From contig JAWWUD010000055.1 in assembly GCA_033964015.1 (NCBI GenBank), positions 446,501 to 510,500 of the forward strand: a stretch of 64,000 nt of DNA, in the 5' to 3' direction. The position numbers were made by a program, and so were the translations under genes. The stretch is from Scolanthus callimorphus. Taxonomy: Eukaryota > Cnidaria > Anthozoa > Actiniaria > Edwardsiidae. Below the pieces are notes generated by a model, which was not told the origin of the DNA, ran no database searches, and saw nothing but the letters and a program-made list of their open reading frames with translations. Shown here in pieces: positions 1 through 14,540 of the stretch; within the stretch, counting starts at the first letter, position 1; each line of letters opens with the position of its first letter.

Positions 1-1810
1 CCATCATATTCTAACTTACACGTCCTGTCCCATCACATTCTAACTTACACGTCCTGGCCCATCACATTCTATCTTACACGTCGTGGCCCATCACATTCTA
101 TCTTACACGTCCTGTCCTATCACATTCTACCTTACACGTCCTGGCCCATCACATTCTATCTTACACGTCGTGGCCATCACATTCTATCTTACACGTCCTG
201 GCCCATCACATTCTATCTTACACGTTCTGTCCCATCACATTCTAACTAACACGTCCTGGCCCATCACATTCTATCTTACACGTCCTCTCCTATCACATTC
301 TAACTTACACGTCCTGTCCCATCACATTCTATCTTACACGTCCTCTCCCATCACATTCTAACTTACACGTCCTGGCCCATCACATTCTAACTTACACGTC
401 CTGTCCCATCACATTCTAACTTACACGTCCTGTCCCATCACATTCTAACTTACACGTCCTGTCCCATCACATTCTATCTTACACGTTCTGTCCCATCACA
501 TTCTAACTAACACGTCCTGTCCCATCACATTCTAACTTACACGTCCTGTCCCATCACATTCTAACTACACGTCCTGGCCCATCACATTCTATCTTACACG
601 TCCTTCCCATCACATTCTAACTTACACGTCCTGTCCCATCACATTCTATCTTACACGTCCTGTCCCATCACATTCTATCTTACACGTCCTGTCCCATCAC
701 ATTCTAACTTACACGTCCTGTCCCATCACATTCTAACTTACACGTCCTGTCCCATCACATTCTAACTTACACGTCCTGTCCCATCACATTCTATCTTACA
801 CGTTCTGTCCCATCACATTCTAACTAACACGTCCTGTCCCATCACATTCTAACTTACACGTCCTGTCCCATCACATTCTAACTTACACGTCCTGGCCCAT
901 CACATTCTATCTTACACGTCCTGGCCATCACATTCTATCTTACACGTCCTGTCCCATCACATTCTATCTTACACGTCCTGTCCCATCACATTCTAACTTA
1001 CACGTCCTGGCCCATCACATTCTATCTTACACGTCCTGTCCCATCACATTCTACTTACACGTCCTGTCCCATCACATTCTATCTTACACGTCCTGTCCCA
1101 TCACATTCTATCTTACACGTCCTGTCCCATCACATTCTATCTTACACGTCCTGGCCATCACATTCTATCTTACACGTCCTGGCCCATCACATTCTATCTT
1201 ACACGTCCTGCCCATCACATTCTATCTTACACGTCCTGTCCCATCACATTCTAACTTACACGTCCTGGCCCATCACATTCTATCTTACACGTCCTGTCCC
1301 ATCACATTCTATCTTACACGTCCTGTCCCATCACATTCTATCTTACACGTCCTGTCCCATCACATTCTATCTTACACGTCCTTTCCCATCACATTCTAAC
1401 TTACACGTCCTGTCCCATCACATTCTATCTTACACGTCCTGGCCCATCACATTCTAACTTACACGTCCTGTCCATCACATTCTATCTTACACGTCCTGTC
1501 CCATCACATTCTATCTTACACGTCCTGTCCCATCACATTCTATCTTACACGTCCTTTCCATCACATTCTAACTTACACGTCCTGTCCCATCACATTCTAT
1601 CTTACACGTCCTGTCCCATCACATTCTATCTTACACGTCCTGGCCATCACATTCTAACTTACACGTCCTGTCCCATCACATTCTATCTTACACGTCCTGT
1701 CCCATCACATTCTATCTTACACGTCCTGTCCCATCACATTCTATCTTACACGTCCTGTCCATCACATTCTATCTTACACGTCCTGTCCTATCACATTCTA
1801 TCTTACACGT

Positions 1811-2310
1811 CCTTCCCATCACATTCTAACTTACACGTCCTGTCCCATCACATTCTATCTTACACGTCCTGTCCCATCACATTCTAACTTACACGTCCTG
1901 TCCCATCACATTCTATCTTACACGTCCTGTCCCATCACATTCTATCTTACACGTCCTGTCCCATCACATTCTATCTTACACGTCCTGGCCCATCACATTC
2001 TATCTTACACGTCCTCTCCCATCACATTCTAACTTACACGTCCTGGCCCATCACATTCTATCTTACACGTCCTGTCCCATCACATTCTATCTTACACGTC
2101 CTGTCCCATCACATTCTAACTTACACGTCCTGTCCCATCACATTCTATCTTACACGTCCTGTCCCATCACATTCTATCTTACACGTCCTGTCCCATCACA
2201 TTCTAACTTACACGTCCTGTCCCATCACATTCTAACTTACACGTCCTGTCCCATCACATTCTAACTTACACGTCCTGTCCCATCACATTCTATCTTACAC
2301 GTCCTGGCCC
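1811..2310. repeat. 18-unit higher-order block, copy 1
   Basis: The order of T and A variants together with the GG/GT spacer marks forms a signature (A T A T T T ggT A ggT T A T T A A A T ggT). It recurs at 4642-5150 and 14030-14540. This shows block duplication inside the minisatellite rather than unit-by-unit growth alone. Boundaries are approximate. Confidence 0.75.
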
Positions 2311-4641
2311 ATCACATTCTATCTTACACGTCCTGTCCCATCACATTCTATCTTACACGTCCTGTCCCATCACATTCTAACTTACACGTCCTGGCCCATC
2401 ACTTCTAACTTACACGTCCTGTCCCATCACATTCTATCTTACACGTCCTGTCCCATCACATTCTATCTTACACGTCCTGTCCTATCACATTCTAGCTTAC
2501 ACGTCCTGTCCCATCACATTCTAACTTACACGTCCTGTCCTATCACATTCTATCTTACACGTCCTGTCCCATCACATTCTATCTTACACGTCCTGTCCCA
2601 TCACATTCTAACTTACACGTCTTGGTCCATCACATTCTATCTTACACGTCCTGGCCCATCACATTCTAACTTACACGTCCTGGCCCATCACATTCTATCT
2701 TACACGTCCTGGCCCATCACATTCTATCTTACACGTCCTGTCCCATCACATTCTATCTTACACGTCCTGGCCATCACATTCTAACTTACACGTCCTGTCC
2801 CATCACATTCTAACTTACACGTCCTGTCCTATCACATTCTAACTTACACGTCCTGGCCATCACATTCTAACTTACACGTCCTGGCCCATCACATTCTATC
2901 TTACACGTCCTGTCCCATCACATTCTATCTTACACGTCCTGTCCCATCACATTCTAACTTACACGTCCTGTCCTATCACATTCTAACTTACACGTCCTGG
3001 CCCATCACATTCTATCTTACACGTCCTGTCCCATCATATTCTAACTTACACGTCCTGTCCCATCACATTCTAACTTACACGTCCTGGCCCATCACATTCT
3101 ATCTTACACGTCGTGGCCATCACATTCTATCTTACACGTCCTGTCCTATCACATTCTACTTACACGTCCTGGCCCATCACATTCTATCTTACACGTCGTG
3201 GCCCATCACATTCTATCTTACACGTCCTGGCCCATCACATTCTATCTTACACGTCCTGTCCCATCACATTCTAACTAACACGTCCTGGCCCATCACATTC
3301 TATCTTACACGTCCTGTCCCATCACATTCTACTTACACGTCCTGTCCCATCACATTCTATCTTACACGTCCTGTCCCATCACATTCTAACTTACACGTCC
3401 TGGCCCATCACATTCTAACTTACACGTCCTGTCCCATCACATTCTAACTTACACGTCCTGTCCCATCACATTCTAACTTACACGTCCTGTCCCATCACAT
3501 TCTATCTTACACGTTCTGTCCCATCACATTCTAACTTACACGTCCTGTCCCATCACATTCTAACTTACACGTCCTGTCCCATCACATTCTAACTTACACG
3601 TCCTGGCCCATCACATTCTATCTTACACGTCCTGGCCCATCACATTCTATCTTACACGTCCTGTCCCATCACATTCTATCTTACACGTCCTGTCCCATCA
3701 CATTCTAACTTACACGTCCTGGCCCATCACATTCTATCTTACACGTCCTGTCCCATCACATTCTATCTTACACGTCCTGTCCCATCACATTCTATCTTAC
3801 ACGTCCTGTCCCATCACATTCTATCTTACACGTCCTGTCCCATCACATTCTATCTTACACGTCCTGGCCCATCACATTCTATCTTACACGTCCTGGCCCA
3901 TCACATTCTATCTTACACGTCCTGTCCCATCACATTCTATCTTACACGTCCTGTCCATCACATTCTAACTTACACGTCCTGGCCCATCACATTCTATCTT
4001 ACACGTCCTGTCCCATCACATTCTATTTACACGTCCTGTCCCATCACATTCTATCTTACACGTCCTGTCCCATCACATTCTATCTTACACGTCCTTCCCA
4101 TCACATTCTAACTTACACGTCCTGTCCCATCACATTCTATCTTACACGTCCTGGCCCATCACATTCTAACTTACACGTCCTGTCCCATCACATTCTATCT
4201 TACACGTCCTGTCCCATCACATTCTATCTTACACGTCCTGTCCCATCACATTCTATCTTACACGTCCTGTCCCATCACATTCTAACTTACACGTCCTGTC
4301 CCATCACATTCTATCTTACACGTCCTGTCCCATCACATTCTATCTTACACGTCCTGGCCCATCACATTCTATCTTACACGTCCTGTCCCATCACATTCTA
4401 TCTTACACGTCCTGTCCCATCACATTCTATCTTACACGTCCTGTCCCATCACATTCTAACTTACACGTCCTGTCCCATCACATTCTATCTTACACGTCCT
4501 GTCCCATCACATTCTATCTTACACGTCCTGGCCCATCACATTCTAACTTACACGTCCTGTCCCATCACATTCTATCTTACACGTCCTGTCCCATCACATT
4601 CTATCTTACACGTCCTGTCCCATCACATTCTATCTTACACG

Positions 4642-5150
4642 TCCTTTCCCATCACATTCTAACTTACACGTCCTGTCCCATCACATTCTATCTTACACGT
4701 CCTGTCCCATCACATTCTAACTTACACGTCCTGTCCCATCACATTCTATCTTACACGTCCTGTCCCATCACATTCTATCTTACACGTCCTGTCCCATCAC
4801 ATTCTATCTTACACGTCCTGGCCCATCACATTCTATCTTACACGTCCTGTCCCATCACATTCTAACTTACACGTCCTGGCCCATCACATTCTATCTTACA
4901 CGTCCTGTCCCATCACATTCTATCTTACACGTCCTGTCCCATCACATTCTAACTTACACGTCCTGTCCCATCACATTCTATCTTACACGTCCTGTCCCAT
5001 CACATTCTATCTTACACGTCCTGTCCCATCACATTCTAACTTACACGTCCTGTCCCATCACATTCTAACTTACACGTCCTGTCCCATCACATTCTAACTT
5101 ACACGTCCTGTCCCATCACATTCTATCTTACACGTCCTGGCCCATCACAT
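4642..5150. repeat. 18-unit higher-order block, copy 2
   Basis: It has the same variant order as 1811-2310, starting with a CCTTTCCC-type unit. The only spacer difference I see within the 18 units is GTCCC here where copy 1 has CTCCC. Boundaries are approximate. Confidence 0.75.
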
Positions 5151-8100
5151 TCTATCTTACACGTCCTGGCCCATCACATTCTATCTTACACGTCCTCTCC
5201 CATCACATTCTATCTTACACGTCCTGTCCCATCACATTCTATCTTACACGTCCTGGCCCATCACATTCTATCTTACACGTCCTGGCCCATCATTCTATCT
5301 TACACGTCTGCCCATCACATTCTATCTTACACGTCCTGTCCCATCACATTCTACTTACACGTCCTGTCCCATCACATTCTATCTTACACGTCCTGTCCCA
5401 TCACATTCTATCTTACACGTCCTGGCCCATCACATTCTATCTTACACGTCCTGGCCCATCACATTCTATCTTACACGTCCTGGCCATCACATTCTAATCT
5501 TACACGTCCTGTCCCATCACATTCTATCTTACACGTCCTGTCCCATCACATTCTATCTTACACGTCCTGCCCATCACATTCTATCTTACACGTCCTGTCC
5601 CATCACATTCTATCTTACACGTCCTGTCCCATCACATTCTAACTTACACGTCCTGTCCCATCACATTCTCTTACACGTCCTGTCCCATCACATTCTAACT
5701 TACACGTCCTGTCCCATCACATTCTATCTTACACGTCCTGTCCCATCACATTCTATCTTACACGTCCTGGCCCATCACATTCTAACTTACACGTCTGTCC
5801 CATCACATTCTAACTTACACGTCCTGTCCCATCACATTCTAACTTACACGTCCTGTCCCATCACATTCTAACTTACACGTCCTGTCCCATCACATTCTAT
5901 CTTACACGTCCTGGCCCATCACATTCTATCTTACACGTCCTGTCCCATCACATTCTATCTTACACGTCCTGTCCCATCACATTCTAACTTACACGTCCTG
6001 TCCCATCACATTCTATCTTACACGTCCTGTCCCATCACATTCTATCTTACACGTCCTGGCCCATCACATTCTATCTTACACGTCCTGTCCCATCACATTC
6101 TATCTTACACGTCCTGGTCCATCACATTCTATCTTACACGTCCTGTCCCATCACATTCTAACTTACACGTCCTGTCCCATCACATTCTATCTTACACGTC
6201 CTGTCCCATCACATTCTAACTTACACGTCCTGTCCCATCACATTCTAACTTACACGTCCTGTCCCATCACATTCTAACTTACACGTCCTGTCCCATCACA
6301 TTCTATCTTACACGTCCTGTCCCATCACATTCTAACTTACACGTCCTGTCCCATCACATTCTATCTTACACGTCCTGTCCTATCACATTCTATCTTACAC
6401 GTCCTGTCCCATCACATTCTAACTTACACGTCCTGTCCCATCACATTCTAACTTACACGTCCTGGCCCATCACATTCTAACTTACACGTCCTGGCCCATC
6501 ACATTCTAACTTACACGTCCTGGCCCATCACATTCTATCTTACACGTCCTGTCCCATCACATTCTAACTTACACGTCCTGTCCATCACATTCTATCTTAC
6601 ACGTCCTGTCCCATCACATTCTATCTTACACGTCCTGTCCCATCACATTCTAACTTACACGTCCTGTCCATCACATTCTAACTTACACGTCCTGTCCCAT
6701 CACATTCTACTTACACGTCCTGGCCCATCACATTCTAACTTACACGTCCTGTCCCATCACATTCTATCTTACACGTCCTGTCCCATCACATTCTATCTTA
6801 CACGTCCTGTCCCATCACATTCTAACTTACACGTCCTGTCCCATCACATTCTAACTTACACGTCCTGTCCCATCACATTCTAACTTACACGTCCTGGCCC
6901 ATCACATTCTATCTTACACGTCCTGGCCCATCACATTCTAATTACACGTCCTGTCCATCACATTCTATCTTACACGTCCTGTCCCATCACATTCTAACTT
7001 ACACGTCCTGGCCCATCACATTCTAACTTACACGTCCTGTCCCATCACATTCTAACTTACACGTCCTGTCCCATCACATTCTAACTTACACGTCCTGTCC
7101 CATCACATTCTATCTTACACGTCCTGTCCCATCACATTCTAACTTACACGTCCTGTCCCATCACATTCTAACTTACACGTCCTGTCCCATCACATTCTAT
7201 CTTACACGTCCTGTCCCATCACATTCTATCTTACACGTCCTGTCCCATCACATTCTATCTTACACGTCCTGTCCCATCACATTCTAACTTACACGTCCTG
7301 TCCCATCACATTCTAACTTACACGTCCTGTCCCATCACATTCTATCTTACACGTCCTGTCCCATCACATTCTATCTTACACGTCCTGTCCCATCACATTC
7401 TATCTTACACGTCCTGTCCCATCACATTCTAACTTACACGTCCTGTCCCATCACATTCTAACTTACACGTCCTGTCCCATCACATTCTATCTTACACGTC
7501 CTGTCCCATCACAATCTATCTTACACGTCCTGGCCCATCACATTCTATCTTACACGTCCTGTCCCATCACATTCTATCTTACACGTCCCTGTCCATCACA
7601 TTCTAACTTACACGTCCTGTCCATCACATTCTACTTACGTCCTGTCCCATCACATTCTATCTTACACGTCTTGGTCCATCACATTCTATCTTACACGTCC
7701 TGTCCCATCACATTCTAACTTACACGTCCTGTCCATCACATTCTATCTTACACGTCCTGTCCCATCACATTCTAACTTACACGTCCTGTCCCATCACATT
7801 CTATTACACGTCCTGGTCCATCACATTCTATCTTACACGTCCTGTCCATCACATTCTAACTTACACGTCCTGTCCCATCACATTCTATCTTACACGTCCT
7901 GTCCATCACATTCTATCTTACACGTCCTGTCCCATCACATTCTATCTTACACGTCCTGTCCCATCACATTCTATCTTACACGTCCTGTCCATCACATTCT
8001 ATCTTACACGTCCTGTCCCATCACATTCTAACTTACACGTCCTGTCCCATCACATTCTATCTTACACGTCCTGGCCCATCACATTCTATCTTACACGTCC

Positions 8101-11100
8101 TGTCCCATCACATTCTATCTTACACGTCCTGGTCCATCACATTCTAACTTACACGTCCTGTCCCATCACATTCTAACTTACACGTCCTGTCCCATCACAT
8201 TCTATCTTACACGTCCTGTCCCATCACATTCTAACTTACACGTCCTGTCCCATCACATTCTATCTTACACGTCCTGGCCCATCACATTCTAACTTACACG
8301 TCCTGTCCCATCACATTCTATCTTACACGTCCTGTCCCATCACATTCTACTTACACGTCCTGTCCCATCACATTCTATCTTACACGTCCTTCCCATCACA
8401 TTCTAACTTACACGTCCTGTCCCATCACATTCTATCTTACACGTCCTGTCCCATCACATTCTATCTTACACGTCCTGGCCCATCACATTCTAACTTACAC
8501 GTCCTGTCCCATCACATTCTATCTTACACGTCCTGTCCCATCACATTCTATCTTACACGTCCTGTCCATCACATCTATCTTACACGTCCTTTCCCATCAC
8601 ATTCTACTTACACGTCCTGTCCATCACATTCTATCTTACACGTCCTGTCCCATCACATTCTAACTTACACGTCCTGTCCCATCACATTCTATCTTACACG
8701 TCCTGTCCCATCACATTCTAATCTTACACGTCCTGTCCCATCACATTCTATCTTACACGTCCTGGCCCATCACATTCTATCTTACACGTCGTCCTCTCCC
8801 ATCACATTCTAACTTACACGTCCTGTCCCATCACATTCTATCTTACACGTCCTGTCCCATCACATTCTCTTACACGTCCTGTCCCATCACATTCTAACTT
8901 ACACGTCCTGTCCCATCACATTCTATCTTACACGTCCTGTCCCATCACATTCTAACTTACACGTCCTGTCCCATCACATTCTAACTTACACGTCCTGTCC
9001 CATCACATTCTATCTTACACGTCCGCCCATCACATTCTATCTGACACGTCCTGGCCCATCACATTCTATCTTACACGTCCTGTCCCATCACATTCTATCT
9101 ACACGTCCTGTCCATCACATTCTATCTTACACGTCCTGGCCCATCACATTCTATCTTACACGTCCTGGCCATCACATTCTATCTTACACGTCCTGTCCCA
9201 TCACATTCTAACTTACACGTCCTGTCCCATCACATTCTATCTTACACGTCCTGTCCCATCACATTCTATCTTACACGTCCTGTCCCATCACATTCTATCT
9301 TACACGTCCTGGCCCATCATCATACATTCTATTACACGTCCTGTCCCATCACATTCTATCTTACACGTCCTGCCCATCACATTCTAACTTACACGTCCTG
9401 TCCCATCACATTCTATCTTACACGTCCTGTCCCATCACATTCTATCTTACACGTCCTGGCCCATCACATTCTATCTTACACGTCCTGTCCCATCACATTC
9501 TAACTTACACGTCCTGTCCCATCACATTCTAACTTACACGTCCTGTCCCATCACATTCTAACTTACACGTCCTGTCCCATCACATTCTATCTTACACGTC
9601 CTGTCCATCACATTCTATCTTACACGTCCTGGCCCATCACATTCTAACTTACACGTCCTGTCCATCACATTCTATCTTACACGTCCTGTCCCATCACATT
9701 CTAACTTACACGTCCTGTCCCATCACATTCTAACTTACACGTCCTGTCCCATCACATTCTAACTTACACGTCCTGCCCATCACATTCTAATACACGTCCT
9801 GGCCCATCACATTCTATCTTACACGTCCTGTCCCATCACATTCTAACTTACACGTCCTGTCCCATCACATTCTATCTTACACGTCCTCCTATCACATTCT
9901 ATCTTACACGTCCTGCCCATCACATTCTAACTTACACGTCCTGTCCCATCACATTCTAACTTACACGTCCTGTCCCATCACATTCTAACTTACACGTCCT
10001 GGCCCATCACATTCTAACTTACACGTCCTGTCCCATCACATTCTATCTTACACGTCCTGTCCCATCACATTCTATCTTACACGTCCTGTCCCATCACATT
10101 CTAACTTACACGTCCTGTCCCATCACATTCTAACTTACACGTCCTGTCCCATCACATTCTAACTTACACGTCCTGGCCCATCACATTCTATCTTACACGT
10201 CCTGCCCATCACATTCTATCTTACACGTCCTGTCCCATCACATTCTATCTTACACGTCCTGTCCCATCACATTCTAACTTACACGTCCTGCCATCACATT
10301 CTAACTTACACGTCCTGTCCCATCACATTCTAACTTACACGTCCTGTCCCATCACATTCTAACTTACACGTCCTGTCCCATCACATTCTATCTTACACGT
10401 CCTGTCCCATCACATTCTAACTTACACGTCCTGTCCCATCACATTCTATCTTACACGTCCTGTCCATCACATTCTATCTTACACGTCCTGTCCCATCACA
10501 TTCTATCTTACACGTCCTGTCCCATCACATTCTATCTTACACGTCCTGTCCCATCACATTCTATCTTACACGTCCTGGCCCATCACATTCTAACTTACAC
10601 GTCCTGTCCCATCACATTCTATCTACACGTCCTGTCCCATCACATTCTATCTTACACGTCCTGTCCCATCACATTCTATCTTACACGTCCTGTCCCATCA
10701 CATTCTAATTACACGTCCTGTCCCATCACATTCTAACTTACACGTCCTGTCCCATCACATTCTATCTTACACGTCCTGTCCCATCACATTCTATCTTACA
10801 CGTCCTGTCCCATCACATTCTAATACACGTCCTGTCCCATCACATTCTAACTTACACGTCCTGTCCCATCACATTCTAACTTACACGTCCTGTCCCATCA
10901 CATTCTATCTTACACGTCCTGTCCCATCACATTCTATCTTACACGTCCTGGCCCATCACATTCTATCTTACACGTCCTGTCCCATCACATTCTATCTTAC
11001 ACGTCCTGTCCCATCACATTCTAACTTACACGTCCTGTCCCATCACATTCTAACTTACACGTCCTGTCCCATCACATTCTATCTTACACGTCCTGGTCCA

Positions 11101-14029
11101 TCACATTCTAACTTACACGTCCTGTCCCATCACATTCTAACTTACACGTCCTGTCCCATCACATTCTATCTTACACGTCCTGTCCCATCACATTCTAACT
11201 TACACGTCCTGTCCCATCACATTCTAACTTACACGTCCTGTCCATCACATTCTATCTTACACGTCCTGTCCCATCACATTCTATCTTACACGTCCTGTCC
11301 CATCACATTCTATCTTACACGTCCTGTCCCATCACATTCTATCTTACACGTCCTGTCCCATCACATTCTAACTTACACGTCCTGTCCCATCACATTCTAA
11401 CTTACACGTCCTGTCCCATCACATTCTAACTTACACGTCCTGTCCCATCACATTCTATCTTACACGTCCTGTCCCATCACATTCTATCTTACACGTCCTG
11501 GCCATCACATTCTATCTTACACGTCCTGTCCCATCACATTATCTTACACGTCCTGGTCCATCACATTCTAACTTACACGTCCTGTCCCATCACATTCTAC
11601 TTACACGTCCTGTCCCATCACATTCTATCTTACACGTCCTGGCCATCACATTCTATCTTACACGTCCTGTCCATCACATCTATCTTACACGTCCTGGTCC
11701 CATCACATTCTAACTTACACGTCCTGTCCCATCACATTCTATCTTACACGTCCTGTCCCATCACATTCTACTTACACGTCCTGTCCATCACATTCTATCT
11801 TACACGTCCTGGCCCATCACATTCTAACTTACACGTCCTGTCCCATCACATTCTAACTTACACGTCCTGGCCCATCACATTCTAACTTACACGTCCTGGC
11901 CCATCACATTCTAACTTACACGTCCTGGCCCATCACATTCTAACTTACACGTCCTGGTCCATCACATTCTAACTTACACGTCCTGTCCCATCACATTCTA
12001 ACTTACACGTCCTGTCCATCACATTCTATCTTACACGTCCTGTCCCATCACATTCTATCTTACACGTCCTGTCCCATCACATTCTATCTTACACGTCCTG
12101 GTCCCATCACATTCTAACTTACACGTCCTGTCCCATCACATTCTATCTTACACGTCCTGGCCATCACATTCTAACTTACACGTCCTGTCCCTCACATTCT
12201 AACTTACACGTCCTGGCCATCACATCTATCTTACACGTCCTGTCCCATCACATTCTATCTTACACGTCCTGGTCCATCACATTCTATCTTACACGTCCTG
12301 GTCCATCACATTCTATCTTACACGTCCTGTCCCATCACATTCTAACTTACACGTCCTGTCCCATCACTTCTAACTTACACGTCCTGGCCATCACATTCTA
12401 TCTTACACGTCCTGTCCCATCACATTCTATCTTACACGTCCTGTCCCATCACATTCTAACTTACACGTCCTGTCCCATCACATTCTAACTTACACGTCCT
12501 GGTCCATCACATTCTATCTTACACGTCCTGTCCCATCACATTCTAACTTACACGTCCTGTCCCATCACATTCTACTTACACGTCCTGTCCCATCACATTC
12601 TATCTTACACGTCCTGTCCCATCACATTCTAACTTACACGTCCTGGCCCATCACATTCTATCTTACACGTCCTGTCCATCACATTCTATCTTACACGTCC
12701 TGGCCCATCACATTCTATCTTACACGTCCTGTCCCATCACATTCTAACTTACACGTCCTGTCCCATCACATTCTAACTTACACGTCCTGTCCCATCACAT
12801 TCTATCTTACACGTCCTGTCCATCACATTCTATCTTACACGTCCTGTCCCATCACATTCTAACTTACACGTCCTGTCCCATCACATTCTAACTTACACGT
12901 CCTGTCCCATCACATTCTAACTTACACGTCCTGTCCCATCACATTCTATCTTACACGTCCTGTCCCATCACATTCTATCTTACACGTCCTGGCCCATCAC
13001 ATTCTACTTACACGTCCTGTCCCATCACATTCTATCTTACACGTCCTGGCCATCACATTCTAACTTACACGTCCTGTCCCATCACATTCTAACTTACACG
13101 TCCTGTCCCATCACATTCTATCTTACACGTCCTGGTCCATCACATTCTATCTACACGTCCTGTCCCATCACATTCTAACTTACACGTCCTGTCCCATCAC
13201 ATTCTATCTTACACGTCCTGTCCCATCACATTCTAACTTACACGTCCTGTCCCATCACATTCTAACTTACACGTCCTGTCCCATCACATTCTATCTTACA
13301 CGTCCTGTCCCATCACATTCTATCTTACACGTCCTGTCCCATCACATTCTATCTTACACGTCCTGTCCCATCACATTCTATCTTACACGTCCTGTCCCAT
13401 CACATTCTATCTTACACGTCCTGTCCATCACATTCTATCTTACACGTCCTGTCCCATCACATTCTAACTTACACGTCCTGTCCCATCACATTCTATCTTA
13501 CACGTCCTGGCCCATCACATTCTATCTTACACGTCCTGTCCCATCACATTCTATCTTACACGTCCTGGCCATCACATTCTAACTTACACGTCCTGTCCCA
13601 TCACATTCTAACTTACACGTCCTGTCCCATCACATTCTATCTTACACGTCCTGTCCATCACATTCTAACTTACACGTCCTGTCCCATCACATTCTATATC
13701 TTACACGTCCTGTCCCATCACATTCTAACTTACACGTCCTGTCCCATCACATTCTATCTTACACGTCCTGTCCCATCACATTCTATCTTACACGTCCTGT
13801 CCCATCACATTCTATCTTACACGTCCTGTCCCATCACATTCTAACTTACACGTCCTGTCCCATCACATTCTATCTTACACGTCCTGTCCCATCACATTCT
13901 ATCTTACACGTCCTGGCCCATCACATTCTAACTTACACGTCCTGTCCCATCACATTCTATCTTACACGTCCTGTCCCATCACATTCTATCTTACACGTCC
14001 TGTCCCATCACATTCTATCTTACACGTCC

Positions 14030-14540
14030 TTTCCCATCACATTCTAACTTACACGTCCTGTCCCATCACATTCTATCTTACACGTCCTGTCCCATCACAT
14101 TCTAACTTACACGTCCTGTCCCATCACATTCTATCTTACACGTCCTGTCCCATCACATTCTATCTTACACGTCCTGTCCCATCACATTCTATCTTACACG
14201 TCCTGGCCCATCACATTCTATCTTACACGTCCTGTCCCATCACATTCTAACTTACACGTCCTGGCCCATCACATTCTATCTTACACGTCCTGTCCCATCA
14301 CATTCTATCTTACACGTCCTGTCCCATCACATTCTAACTTACACGTCCTGTCCCATCACATTCTATCTTACACGTCCTGTCCCATCACATTCTATCTTAC
14401 ACGTCCTGTCCCATCACATTCTAACTTACACGTCCTGTCCCATCACATTCTAACTTACACGTCCTGTCCCATCACATTCTAACTTACACGTCCTGTCCCA
14501 TCACATTCTATCTTACACGTCCTGGCCCATCACATTCTAA
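14030..14540. repeat. 18-unit higher-order block, copy 3
   Basis: It starts with the same CCTTTCCC unit and follows the same variant order as 4642-5150, about 9.4 kb away. It diverges at the last unit, which is ggA instead of ggT. Confidence 0.75.
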